This document shows, piece by piece, positions 54,210-62,661 of a stretch of 64,000 nt of DNA. The stretch comes from Williamsia sp. (GTDB lineage: Bacteria; Bacteroidota; Bacteroidia; Chitinophagales; Chitinophagaceae): the NCBI GenBank assembly GCA_015069695.1, contig JADCRZ010000022.1, forward strand, positions 50,445 to 114,444. Reading direction: 5' to 3'. The notes beneath the pieces were generated by a model. It saw nothing but the letters and a program-made list of their open reading frames with translations, had not been told where the DNA came from and searched no databases. A program made the translations under genes and the position numbers. Each line of letters opens with the position of its first letter. Positions within the stretch are counted from its first letter, which is position 1.

Positions 54210-55649
54210 TTACAGCGTGAGCCTGTAGCTTCCCCGGTACGCTCTTTTTACAAACTTGTTCGCTGGCTCATAGTTGGTGATGCGCATGTTTGCACCATCC
54301 CACAACAATTTCTTCCGGCCGGTGTATTCTCCCTTGCCAGCCTGGTTTTTTTCCAGGTAGTTGTAGCTCAGCACTGCCAGGTTGCCCATCAGCACGGTTT
54401 CTGTGAGCGGGCCTGCTATGGTAAACGGTGAGCTGGTGTAGGTGCCATAACCTTTTTTACAAGCTTTTACCCATTGTTGCTGGTGGGCTGGTTCACCGCC
54501 TTCTACGAAAGGATATTTTGATGGCGGCAACATCGTCTGCTGCATTTCTTTAGTTGGCAGCAGCGTCGGATTGCGGCCAAACAAACCTGCCATCAGTTTG
54601 CCTTTTGTGCCTTCAAAAATAAGTCCTCCATCAACTTCCCCCATCGGCTCATTGGGCTCGAGTTCGTCGGGCCGCCTGGGTTTGATGCCCCCATCGTACC
54701 AGATCATCTCTACCGGCTTCATATTGCCGCGTGCCGGGAACTGGATGTGGATCTTGGCTGAAGGCGGATAGCTTTCGCCGTATTCTGCCTCATGGAAAAA
54801 GCCTGTCCATACGCTGCCCGCGCTGCATTCTACCGACACAGGATAACCCAGGCGCAGGGCCCGGTACGGCACATCAATAAAATGACAGCCCATATCGCCG
54901 AGTGCGCCGGTGCCCCAGTCGGTCCAGCCCCGCCAGATAGCAGGCAGGTAGGTGGGATTAAAATCACGGTAGGGGGATGTGCCCAGCCACAGCTCCCAGT
55001 CGAGCTCTTTGGGCGGATCAAATTTTTCTTTGGGCCGGGAGATGCCTTGCGGCCATACGGGCCGGTTGGTCCATACGTGTACGGTATGCACATCACCAAG
55101 CAGTCCGTCCTGTATCCAGGTTTCTACCAGGCGGGTATTGTCGCCGCTGCTGCCCTGGTTGCCCATCTGGGTGACCACTTTGTATTTTTGCGCAGCCTGC
55201 GTGAGGATCCGGGCTTCGTAGATGTCGTGCGTCAGCGGCTTTTCACAGTATACATGTTTACCCAGCTGCATCGCAGCCAGGGCAATGGGGGCATGCATAT
55301 GATCGGGCGTGGTAACAATTACAGCGTCTATATTCTTGTTTTCTTTCTCCAGCATTTCGCGGTAATCGCGGTAGTAGGTTGCTTGGGGCCATTGGGTGCG
55401 GGCCTTCACTGCCATGCGGTCATCTACATCGCACAAGGCTACAATGTTGTCGCTTCCGTTGTTGTAAGCAAAGGGAAGATTTACTTCTGCCTTGCCGCCG
55501 CAGCCCACGCCGGCGATGTTGAGCTTATCACTGGGCGGAATAAAGCCGCGGCCCAGCACATGCCGCGGAACGATAAAAAAAGAAGAGGCTGCAAGAGAAC
55601 CGTTGCGGATAAATTGACGGCGCGAGGAAGAAGTCGGGTGTTTTTTCAT
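54210..55649 (-). CDS. Tat-exported Gfo/Idh/MocA-family oxidoreductase
   Basis: The 479-residue protein has a twin-arginine signal (SSRRQFIRNGSLAASSFFIV). Its nucleotide-binding strand is LNIAGVGCGGKAEV and the canonical catalytic motif is YCEKPLTHD (EKP). The long form with LWLGTSPYRDFNPTYLP is typical of Bacteroidota periplasmic members found beside sugar isomerases and glycosidases. It is likely a sugar or sugar-acid dehydrogenase. It is convergent with the interrupted esterase (6 bp between stops) and divergent from the TIM-barrel isomerase gene. Confidence 0.9.
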   Translation of the reverse strand: MKKHPTSSSRRQFIRNGSLAASSFFIVPRHVLGRGFIPPSDKLNIAGVGCGGKAEVNLPFAYNNGSDNIVALCDVDDRMAVKARTQWPQATYYRDYREMLEKENKNIDAVIVTTPDHMHAPIALAAMQLGKHVYCEKPLTHDIYEARILTQAAQKYKVVTQMGNQGSSGDNTRLVETWIQDGLLGDVHTVHVWTNRPVWPQGISRPKEKFDPPKELDWELWLGTSPYRDFNPTYLPAIWRGWTDWGTGALGDMGCHFIDVPYRALRLGYPVSVECSAGSVWTGFFHEAEYGESYPPSAKIHIQFPARGNMKPVEMIWYDGGIKPRRPDELEPNEPMGEVDGGLIFEGTKGKLMAGLFGRNPTLLPTKEMQQTMLPPSKYPFVEGGEPAHQQQWVKACKKGYGTYTSSPFTIAGPLTETVLMGNLAVLSYNYLEKNQAGKGEYTGRKKLLWDGANMRITNYEPANKFVKRAYRGSYRLTL

Positions 55650-55807
55650 GGCAATGATCGGGAATGATGTATGGTGTTCTAAATTAGTATAATTTGGTTA
55701 TAGAAAACAACTGTCGCTTTGTGCTGACCGCCTGATTTGGATACAGGCTTTAAAAAGTCTGCCGTACAGTTGAAGTACAGCTTGTTTGTCAACTATTGCA
55801 TGAAGAT

Positions 55808-56749
55808 ATGCCACAGCCAATCAGCCGCCGCACCGTTTTACAATTGTTCGGTACCTCCGTTGCAGCAGCGCTGCCCGGTATAGCCCAAACGGCACCGGCA
55901 GCACCAGCCGCCCATTACGCATTTACCTATTGTTTGAACATGGCTACCATCCGCGGCCACAAGCTTGGGTTGGTAAAAGAGCTGGAAACGGCTGCCGGAG
56001 CAGGATTCCGGGCCGTAGAGATCTGGATGGATTCATTGCAGGCCTATCTGGAAAAAGGTGGAACACTTACCGATCTGAAAAAAAGGATGGATGATATAGG
56101 CATCCGGACGGAGGGATGCATTGGGTTTGCAGAATGGATTGTAGACGATGATACCAGGCGCAACCGGGGCATGGAGCAGATGAAACGGGAGATGGGATTG
56201 CTGGCACAAATCGGTTGCAAGCGCCTGGCTGCACCACCGGTAGGCGCAACCGAAACCGGGGGATTGGATCTGAATAAAGCAGCCGCGCGTTACCGGGCCA
56301 TCCTTGAGCTGGGTGATGCAGCAGGGGTGGTGCCGCAGCTGGAGATGTGGGGCTTTTCTAAAAATCTAAGCAGGGTAAGTGAGGTAATGTATGTGGCGCT
56401 GGAAAGCGGCCATGCTTCTGCAAAAGTCCTGCTCGATACATTCCATTTGTACAAAGGCAGCACCCCGCTGGATACGCTTTCGCTGATCAGTCCTTCCGCT
56501 ATTGATATCCTGCACATGAACGATTATCCGGCGCAGTTAACACCGGCAGCCATCACCGACGCAGACCGGATTTATCCGGGCGACGGTGTGGCGCCGCTGA
56601 AGCAGATCTTACAGGTGTTGCGCAAACCTGCTACTCCCCTGATCCTGTCAACCGAAGTATTTAACAAAGCATATTACAAACAGGATGCACTGACAGTTGC
56701 CAGGACTGCCCTGACAAAGATAAAAGCAGTTACCCGGGACGTTTCTTAA
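55808..56749 (+). CDS. Tat-exported sugar phosphate isomerase/epimerase-like TIM-barrel protein
   Basis: The 313-residue protein has a Tat-like signal (ISRRTVLQLFGTSVAAALPG). A xylose-isomerase-like barrel (AP endonuclease 2 family) follows, with AVEIWMDSLQAYLEK, PQLEMWGF, VLLDTFHLYKGSTPLD, DILHMNDYPA, and STEVFNKAYY near the end. The Glu, Asp, His and Glu in these segments fit the divalent metal site of the family. Being exported, it probably acts on a free or oxidised sugar rather than a phosphate ester, in keeping with the neighbouring Gfo/Idh enzymes. ATG 55808 was chosen over a TTG 12 nt upstream. Confidence 0.85.
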   Translation: MPQPISRRTVLQLFGTSVAAALPGIAQTAPAAPAAHYAFTYCLNMATIRGHKLGLVKELETAAGAGFRAVEIWMDSLQAYLEKGGTLTDLKKRMDDIGIRTEGCIGFAEWIVDDDTRRNRGMEQMKREMGLLAQIGCKRLAAPPVGATETGGLDLNKAAARYRAILELGDAAGVVPQLEMWGFSKNLSRVSEVMYVALESGHASAKVLLDTFHLYKGSTPLDTLSLISPSAIDILHMNDYPAQLTPAAITDADRIYPGDGVAPLKQILQVLRKPATPLILSTEVFNKAYYKQDALTVARTALTKIKAVTRDVS

Positions 56750-56759
56750 CGGGCTGCTC

Positions 56760-57359
56760 TTAAGGAATCGCTTTGTACGTGTATGTAATGGTATGGAGTG
56801 TATTGGAGATCGGCAGCACCTGCTTGAAGCGCAGCACCATTTTGTCGTTGGTTAACTCCAGGACCTTACTTCTGATAACGTTTATTGTAGGTGGTAAGCC
56901 GGGAACTTCTAGCGGTACGGTCAGTATCAGCGAATCTGTTGCTTTATCGAAAGTATACGTACCGGTTGGATTCTTTTCCGGTTGTGCAGGATCGCACCGG
57001 TTGGTACCGTTGAAAGATACGGTCGTCCCATCGGGGTAGTAAATGGCGTAATCGTCGAGTACGCAGGGAAAGGCTTCCTGATAGAATAAGATCAGCTCGG
57101 AATACGATTTTTCGTTAACCGGATTTATCCAGACAGGATCGGGTTTGGCGGAAATGTTCTGCCATTTTTTGTTGCGTGCACGGTTAAAATTGATGTTGTC
57201 CTTTTTATCCTTATCACAGCCTGTTGTCAATAGCACGTATAAGGCGGTTCCGATAAAAAGAAGCAGCTGAAAGCCTTTTGTCTTTTGCGTGTTGCTCGGT
57301 TGTGGTTCATTCCAAATACCGGTAGGCCTGTCTGCGGATGCATTCTTGATAAGATTCAT
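56760..57359 (-). CDS. Lipocalin-like lipoprotein, hypothetical
   Basis: The 199-residue protein has a lipobox LTTGC (Cys about 48), preceded by an unusually long polar n-region of about 28 residues. The mature part has small beta-strands (DYAIYYPDGTTVSFNG, GTYTFDKATDSLILTVPLE, MVLRFKQVLP) like the lipocalin-like domain of Bacteroidota lipoproteins. I cannot name a family with confidence, and the ligand is unknown. The start at ATG 57359 is the first good one; the preceding frame has no signal-like features. Confidence 0.6.
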   Translation of the reverse strand: MNLIKNASADRPTGIWNEPQPSNTQKTKGFQLLLFIGTALYVLLTTGCDKDKKDNINFNRARNKKWQNISAKPDPVWINPVNEKSYSELILFYQEAFPCVLDDYAIYYPDGTTVSFNGTNRCDPAQPEKNPTGTYTFDKATDSLILTVPLEVPGLPPTINVIRSKVLELTNDKMVLRFKQVLPISNTLHTITYTYKAIP

Positions 57360-57621
57360 GGTCGTTTGTTTATGGATGATAAATAAATGCGCGCGTTTGG
57401 GATTTGAAAAATGGTAGAGGGCCCTATGCGAAGTTGGGTCCTGTTCTGAGCTGTTCGTTTGTGAATGAGCAGACAGCAATCCCGGATGAGTAAGAAGCAA
57501 GGATTGCCGGAAAGTTGGTGGAATTAGTGGGGGGTGATCCATAAAAATTAAACTGCAACCGGGCATTGCTTATCAGGAGGATGGTCTTTAATTTGTAAGC
57601 TAAGGACATATAATCTTTGGC

Positions 57622-58944
57622 ATGGAAAACAAAGCTCGGGGGGAAGAACCAGTGGCTTCACAACAGGTGGTGGATGAGCAGGATAAAAAGGGCAAAAAGA
57701 AAAGTGTGGTTCGTGAATTGGGGCTGGGCCTGATTACGGGCGCAGCAGATGATGATCCTTCTGCGATCGGAACGTATGCCAGTGCGGGTGCCAAGTTTGG
57801 TCCTTCTTTTCTTTGGATGGCGCCTGCCATGTATCCCATGATGTTTGCGGTGGTGTATCTTTCCTCCAAGCTGGGCCAGGTATCAGGCAAGGGCTTGTTT
57901 GATGTGATCCGCGACCATTACCCACGCTGGATCCTGACCGTGGCGCTGGTTGGGGTGATGATCGGCAATACCATCGAAGCGGCGGCCGACATCGGGGGTA
58001 TCGCAGCGGCCCTGAATACACTGATGCCCGTGCCTACCAAATGGATCGCCGTTGGGGTAGCTGTTACCATCCTGGCTTTTCAGGTATTCGGTTCATACCG
58101 GCTCATCAAAAAGATCTTCCGCTGGCTTGCCTTAACACTGCTGACCTATGTTGCCTCTGCCCTGCTTGCCAAACCCAATCCGCTGGAAACGTTGAAAGGG
58201 ACTTTTATTCCCCATATCAGGTTCAACCATGAATTTCTCTCTCTGGTAGTGGCCATTATCGGCACCTCGCTTTCTGCTTACCTGTTCACCTGGCAATCGA
58301 ACCAGGAAGTGGAAGAGGAGATTGCCAAAGGGCGTCATCGTGTATGGCAACGCAGGGGCGCCTCAATAGGGGAGTTAAAAGAGTCCAGAAAAGATATTCT
58401 GTACGGGATGTTCTTTGCCACCCTGATCACCTATTTCATTATTCTCTCTACCGCGTCCACGCTCTTTAAAGCAGGAAAGACCGACATCAGCAGTGCGGCA
58501 GAAGCAGCCGAAGCCTTGCGGCCCGTTGCAGGCAATGCGGCGGGTATCCTGTTTGCGCTGGGCATTGTAGGGGTGGGCTTTTTAGCCGTTCCGGTCATGA
58601 CCATCGGTGCGGCCTATGATTTTTGCCAGGCGGTGGGCTGGAAGCAAAGCCTGCACGCGAAACCCTCCGAAGCAAAGCGGTTTTACGTGGTAATTGCCAT
58701 TATAACAGGGGTGGCAACGGCCATGAACTTTTTAGGCATCAACCCCATGAAAGCCCTGGTCTTCGCCGGGATCGTGCAGGGTTTTTCAACGCCCCCACTC
58801 ATGCTCCTGATCATGCTGATGACCAACAACAAGAAGATCATGGGCGAGCACGTAAACAGCAGGCGGCTGAATATACTAGGGTGGGTAACCACCGGAGCTA
58901 TCTTTCTGGCTTCGATTACGTTGATCGTGACGTGGATTTTGTAA
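57622..58944 (+). CDS. NRAMP-related divalent metal transporter with altered metal site
   Basis: The 440-residue inner-membrane protein has about 11 hydrophobic segments and an overall NRAMP/SLC11 pattern. The first helix motif, DPGN in classical members, is ADDDPSAIGTY (DPSA at 45-48). The sixth-helix motif (MPHN) is replaced by GTSLSAYLFTWQ (about 214-225). Both replace residues that ligate Mn2+/Fe2+. A sequence branch with such sites includes NRAMP-related magnesium transporters, so Mg2+ or another ion is possible. ATG 57622 gives an N-terminal polar tail of about 30 residues. Confidence 0.85.
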   Translation: MENKARGEEPVASQQVVDEQDKKGKKKSVVRELGLGLITGAADDDPSAIGTYASAGAKFGPSFLWMAPAMYPMMFAVVYLSSKLGQVSGKGLFDVIRDHYPRWILTVALVGVMIGNTIEAAADIGGIAAALNTLMPVPTKWIAVGVAVTILAFQVFGSYRLIKKIFRWLALTLLTYVASALLAKPNPLETLKGTFIPHIRFNHEFLSLVVAIIGTSLSAYLFTWQSNQEVEEEIAKGRHRVWQRRGASIGELKESRKDILYGMFFATLITYFIILSTASTLFKAGKTDISSAAEAAEALRPVAGNAAGILFALGIVGVGFLAVPVMTIGAAYDFCQAVGWKQSLHAKPSEAKRFYVVIAIITGVATAMNFLGINPMKALVFAGIVQGFSTPPLMLLIMLMTNNKKIMGEHVNSRRLNILGWVTTGAIFLASITLIVTWIL

Positions 58945-58951
58945 GCGGGCG

Positions 58952-60042
58952 TTAGGGCTTTTTGTATTGCTGCAGCTTGGATTCAAAAACAGCCAGTTCG
59001 GCCGCGTTTCTGCTTTTCAACTCTTCGATCGCTTTTTGCTGGGCTTCGATTGCTTTTGGCTGGTCGTTTGCACGTGCGTACCATTCAGCCATGCTGGTGT
59101 AAAGCCTGGGCATGTTGATAATTTCCGGATAAGGAATTTTATCGATTTCCTCCTGGTAGGCTTCCGCACCCAGATGATAAATTTCTGCCGGAATGCTGAG
59201 TTTGTCTGCGTACAACCCCAGAAAAAGGATAATGGCATCATAGGCAGGATCTTCATAAGTAGGTGTTGCGATCAGTACTTTGCCATATTCATAAGCCTGG
59301 TGCGGATTTGTTTTAAGTAAAGCAGAAAAGGTGTGATAAGCCAGACGGGGTGCATATTTCAACGCCGGTTCTTTCCTGATAATTTTATTGATCATTAAAA
59401 GCGCGGAATCCGGTTTGCCTATATCTTCCCTGTAAGCATTGCCTGCGTACTGTTCCAATTCGGCACTTGCATCAAGATCCAGCTTTGTTAAGCGCCTGTC
59501 TGATGCCTTTTTGTCCAGAGCTTCTTTTATGTTCCAGGTCTTGTTCACGATCTTGGGTAGCACTTCAACGAGATCCTTTGGATGTCCGATCCAGGCCAGT
59601 CTTCCTTCTTCATTTACGACAAAAGACTGGGGAATGCCTTGCGAGGCCGAAGCTTTCATCCAGCCGGTTTCCATCAAATTGCTGTCCTGCACCATCACAT
59701 GATAATCCATCTGCTGTCGACAAAAGCTTTTATCTTTTCCAGGGAAGTAGACTTTTTTTCCATGATGTCTACACCAATCACGTGTACCTTATCCTTGTAT
59801 TCGCGGGCCAGGGCAGACAGACGAGGCATAGCTGCCTTGCAGGGAATACACCAGGTAGCCCAGAACTCCAGCACATACACGCTGCCTTTCTCAAAGCGTT
59901 GAACCGGTGTGCCTTTCAGCCATTCCCGCACCCGCAACGGGGGGGCCGGATCACCAAGATGCAAAGAAGCAAATGGATCGTTTTGCGCGGAGGCATTAAC
60001 AGCCATCATGCAAAGCAGCAGCAAGTTGAAACCGGATCGCAT
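58952..60042 (-). pseudogene. TlpA-like thioredoxin with C-terminal helical domain, split by a frameshift
   Basis: Two minus-strand frames form one protein. The first (60042-59695) has a signal peptide (to NASAQ) and the redox motif FWATWCIPCKAAMP (C65, C68). It reads through KIKAFVDSRWIIM and then stops. The second (59710-58952) resumes with MDYHVMVQDSNLMETGWMKA, GIPQSFVVNEEGRLAWIGHP (cis-Pro strand), and a helical repeat region. The frame change falls in about 59700-59720, equivalent to loss of one base. No strong slippery heptamer is seen. The second frame's ATG overlaps the first by 16 nt, so two separate polypeptides could be made, but each would lack half of the thioredoxin fold. Confidence 0.8.
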
Positions 60043-60071
60043 AGTTATGTTTAAAGGTTCATAAAAGAAAC

Positions 60072-60734
60072 TCAGATCAGTTTGATCGTTGTTTTAAATT
60101 CTTCAAATTCTTTGTCTGCATGCTGATTTTGTTCCTTCGACTGATGGCAATTAAAATCATAATAAAAGCCCTTATTGGCTGCTTTGAAAACCTTTAGCTC
60201 AACTTTGACAGGTCTCTCCATTTCTATGTGTTCAAATATATACTCGGCATCAAACTCGTAGAATGTACAATTGCTGATCAGGTAGGGTTCATATCTCCTG
60301 ACCACTTTAAAACCCTTCAGCAGCTGGGAGGTTCCATATTCAGACATGCCTATCAGTTCTTCAAAGCTCTCCACGCCCAGATAGGCAAGTTCTTCTTTAG
60401 GAGTAACATTCAACGTGATGGTGGGAGAGAAGATCCCTTTGTAGAGGGGATTGTCTTGATCATATTTAGTAGCTACGCAGATCGGGTATCCCAATTCTTC
60501 CCTGATTTCTTCCGGGCTTTGCTCAAGCCCCTCACCAATTATTTGTTCGCTTCCGAGTTTACCAAAATCTTTTGTAGCAATAAAAACCCAGTCAGCAGGT
60601 TTATGAAACAGGATTCCCAGCTTTCTATTGATGTAAACATGGTCGTGAATGACGACAGCTTGCAGAGGATCTATTGCAAGTCCGGTCAGCCCCAAACTGG
60701 TCAAGCGCACAAATTCTCGTCTGCCTATTCCCAT
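60072..60734 (-). CDS. Tat-signal hypothetical protein
   Basis: The family is not recognised. The 220-residue product has a twin-arginine signal (GRREFVRLTSLGLTGLAIDP, residues 4-23). It is then mixed alpha/beta with IFSPTITLNVTPKEELAYLG and FYEFDAEYIFEHIEMERPVK, resembling small PsbP-like or lipoprotein-like exported domains, but no motif is decisive. ATG 60734 opens directly into the signal. It precedes the split TlpA-like gene by 29 nt on the same strand, so the two may have been one transcript. Confidence 0.65.
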   Translation of the reverse strand: MGIGRREFVRLTSLGLTGLAIDPLQAVVIHDHVYINRKLGILFHKPADWVFIATKDFGKLGSEQIIGEGLEQSPEEIREELGYPICVATKYDQDNPLYKGIFSPTITLNVTPKEELAYLGVESFEELIGMSEYGTSQLLKGFKVVRRYEPYLISNCTFYEFDAEYIFEHIEMERPVKVELKVFKAANKGFYYDFNCHQSKEQNQHADKEFEEFKTTIKLI

Positions 60735-60825
60735 AGAATCATGTATTTTAATGACTGCCTGGAAGAGAAGGGATTTGTTGCTTATCCCCGCTAACTGCTA
60801 CTGAAATTACAAATAATTGCTTGTT

Positions 60826-61071
60826 CTACTGGCTGGATTTGTTTCTTGAATGATGCCGGTGTCTGATCTTTTTATATGGATTGATAATTTCATCACGCAC
60901 CCGGACAAATTCCGCATCGGTTAAATGGACCTGGTTGAGGGCATGAAATTTTTCCCTGAAGTTTTGCTCCAGCGCTTTGCGATTGCGTATATCCGACCGG
61001 TTCTTATATTTTAAGTCGCTCAGTTTGCGGACAAACGCGTGTGCAGCGTATCTGTTGTGCGTATAGCTCAG
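60826..61071 (-). pseudogene. Remnant of a type I restriction enzyme R subunit (hsdR N-terminus)
   Basis: An open frame of 81 codons with no start codon (bounded by stops at 61072-61074 and 60826-60828) encodes AFVRKLSDLKYKNRSDIRNR, then ALEQNFREKFHALNQVHLTD and AEFVRVRDEIINP. This matches the N-terminal segment of HsdR proteins (DL...GY...LxxNxRxxLxxLNxVxLTDxEF), the part preceding the nuclease domain. The nuclease, helicase and partner hsdM/hsdS genes are absent. It lies just beyond the 3' end of tRNA-Glu, a typical place for decayed islands. Confidence 0.55.
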
Positions 61072-61189
61072 CTACGCTGCAGGAAAACAGCAGAAGATAT
61101 CAAAAGAGAAGGAAGGATGGAAATCGCCAGCGCACTGTGCGGGCTCTTGCTGAGAGGGAGATTCGTCTGATATGTTAAAAAGTCTTCAC

Positions 61190-61228
61190 AAAAAAAATCG
61201 GCATAACAACATCTTGGTTATCATGCCG
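61190..61228 (-). terminator. Rho-independent terminator of tRNA-Glu
   Basis: On the minus strand CGGCAT (61228-61223) pairs with ATGCCG (61204-61199), extended by GATAAC/GTTGTT with a bulge, and is followed by a T-run (A8 at 61190-61197 on the plus strand). It begins 17 nt after the tRNA 3' end. Confidence 0.75.
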
Positions 61229-61244
61229 AATTTATAAGTATGCG

Positions 61245-61316
61245 TACCGCGTACGGGAGTCGAACCCGTCATTCATCCGTGAAAGGGATGCGTCTTAGCC
61301 GATTGACCAACGCGGC
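61245..61316 (-). tRNA. tRNA-Glu (anticodon UUC)
   Basis: On the minus strand the 72-base sequence folds into a complete cloverleaf. The acceptor is GCCGCGT/ACGCGGT (first pair G-U) and the D-stem GTC/GAC. The anticodon stem is CATCC/GGATG, enclosing CTTTCAC with anticodon TTC. The T-stem is ACGGG/CCCGT with loop TTCGACT. CCA is not encoded. The discriminator base is A. Confidence 0.93.
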
Positions 61317-61360
61317 TTTTTTTCTCAGTAGCCTTTGCAGTTCTGGCTGTAAAAGGACAG

Positions 61361-61392
61361 CAAAGATATAAGGCTGCATGGTATCAGCCAAA
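61361..61392 (-). promoter_or_regulatory. Promoter of tRNA-Glu
   Basis: Minus-strand TTTG (61392-61389) and TATCTTTG (61368-61361) are 20 bp apart, a full match to the Bacteroidota TTTG/TAnnTTTG promoter. The predicted start lies about 40 nt before the tRNA 5' end. Confidence 0.75.
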
Positions 61393-61558
61393 ATTTTTTC
61401 GATTTCTATTTTATCCTTTTTTCTGTTTTTTCCCCCTGCTATTGCACTGCGTTGCCAACACCCACCTCCACTCCATTCCGCGGGAAAAAATACCGGGTAA
61501 GTTTACCTGAACCTGTAACTTCGTGTCCTTAAATTTAAAAAATCTCAAATACCCTGTT

Positions 61559-62572
61559 ATGAGTACAGTTAAAGTCGCCATCAATGGCTTTGGCAGGATC
61601 GGCCGGCTGGTATATCGCCAGATCTACAACATGGAAGGAATTGACGTGGTCGCTATCAACGACCTGACCAGTCCGAAAGTACTGGCCCACCTGCTGAAAT
61701 ACGACAGCGCGCAAGGCCGCTTTGATGTAGATGTAAAGCCGACCGAAGACGCCATCATCGTAAACGGCGACGAAATAAAAATATACGCCCAGAAAGATCC
61801 CGCCCAGATTCCCTGGGGGCAGCATGAAGTTGACGTTGTGATCGAAAGCACCGGCTTCTTCACTGACAAGGCAAAGGCAGAAGCCCATCTGAAAGCCGGC
61901 GCCAAACGCGTAGTGATCTCGGCTCCCGCCACCGGTGACCTGAAAACCGTGGTGTTCAACGTAAACCACCAGATCCTCGACGGAAGCGAAACCATTATTT
62001 CCTGCGCTTCCTGCACCACCAATTGCCTGGCACCCATGGCCAAGGTCATGAACGATACCTTTGGCATCGTGGCCGGTATCATGACCACCATCCATGCCTA
62101 TACCAACGACCAGAATACCCTCGACGCACCGCATCCCAAAGGTGACCTGCGCCGTGCCCGTGCAGCCGCCGCCAACATCGTACCCAACAGCACCGGGGCT
62201 GCCAAAGCCATCGGACTGGTACTGCCCGAACTCAAAGGCAAACTCGACGGCAGCGCACAGCGCGTACCAACCATCACCGGTTCCCTCACTGAGCTGACCA
62301 GCCTGCTGAGCAAACCCGTTACCATCGAAGAAGTGAATGCCGCGATGAAAGCCGCCGGCAACGAAAGCTTTGGTTATACCGAGGATGAGATCGTATCAAC
62401 CGACATCATCGGCAGCACCTACGGAAGTTTGTTTGATGCCACCCAAACCAAAGTGGTCACAGTGGGCGACAAACAACTGGTAAAAACAGTGTCCTGGTAC
62501 GACAATGAAATGAGCTATGTGTCGCAGCTGGTTCGTACGGTAAAACATTTCGCCGGACTGATCAGCAAATAA
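61559..62572 (+). CDS. gap: Glyceraldehyde-3-phosphate dehydrogenase
   Basis: The 337-residue glycolytic enzyme oxidises glyceraldehyde-3-phosphate with NAD+ and phosphate. The Rossmann start is [17 protein letters not shown], the active-site Cys is C152 in [12 protein letters not shown], and the catalytic His region [10 protein letters not shown] and WYDNEMSY are present. The start at ATG 61559 was preferred to one 36 nt upstream because it directly precedes the Rossmann strand. It is followed after 89 nt by pgk, the next glycolytic step, on the same strand. Confidence 0.97.
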   Translation: MSTVKVAINGFGRIGRLVYRQIYNMEGIDVVAINDLTSPKVLAHLLKYDSAQGRFDVDVKPTEDAIIVNGDEIKIYAQKDPAQIPWGQHEVDVVIESTGFFTDKAKAEAHLKAGAKRVVISAPATGDLKTVVFNVNHQILDGSETIISCASCTTNCLAPMAKVMNDTFGIVAGIMTTIHAYTNDQNTLDAPHPKGDLRRARAAAANIVPNSTGAAKAIGLVLPELKGKLDGSAQRVPTITGSLTELTSLLSKPVTIEEVNAAMKAAGNESFGYTEDEIVSTDIIGSTYGSLFDATQTKVVTVGDKQLVKTVSWYDNEMSYVSQLVRTVKHFAGLISK

Positions 62573-62661
62573 ACCGGCAGCCGGAAATTCCTCTGGCAGA
62601 TTTTTAGAACGATTGCTTGCCCATATGATGCTGGTGTATCTAACCACCTTTAAACATCTTT

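Noticed and set aside
54792..55667. 291-codon frame antisense to the second Gfo/Idh gene
   Set aside because: Overlaps an intact gene with Tat signal and EKP motif; product is low in recognisable structure.
59690..59730. Programmed frameshifting in the TlpA-like gene
   Set aside because: No good slippery heptamer or downstream structure is seen, and the loss of one base is the simpler explanation; recorded as a frameshifted gene.
61058..61073. tRNA 5'-end-like string TGCGTATAGCTCAGCT
   Set aside because: Only 16 bases resemble a D-arm region and no anticodon or T-arm follows, so it is not called as a tRNA; mentioned only as a possible integration scar.
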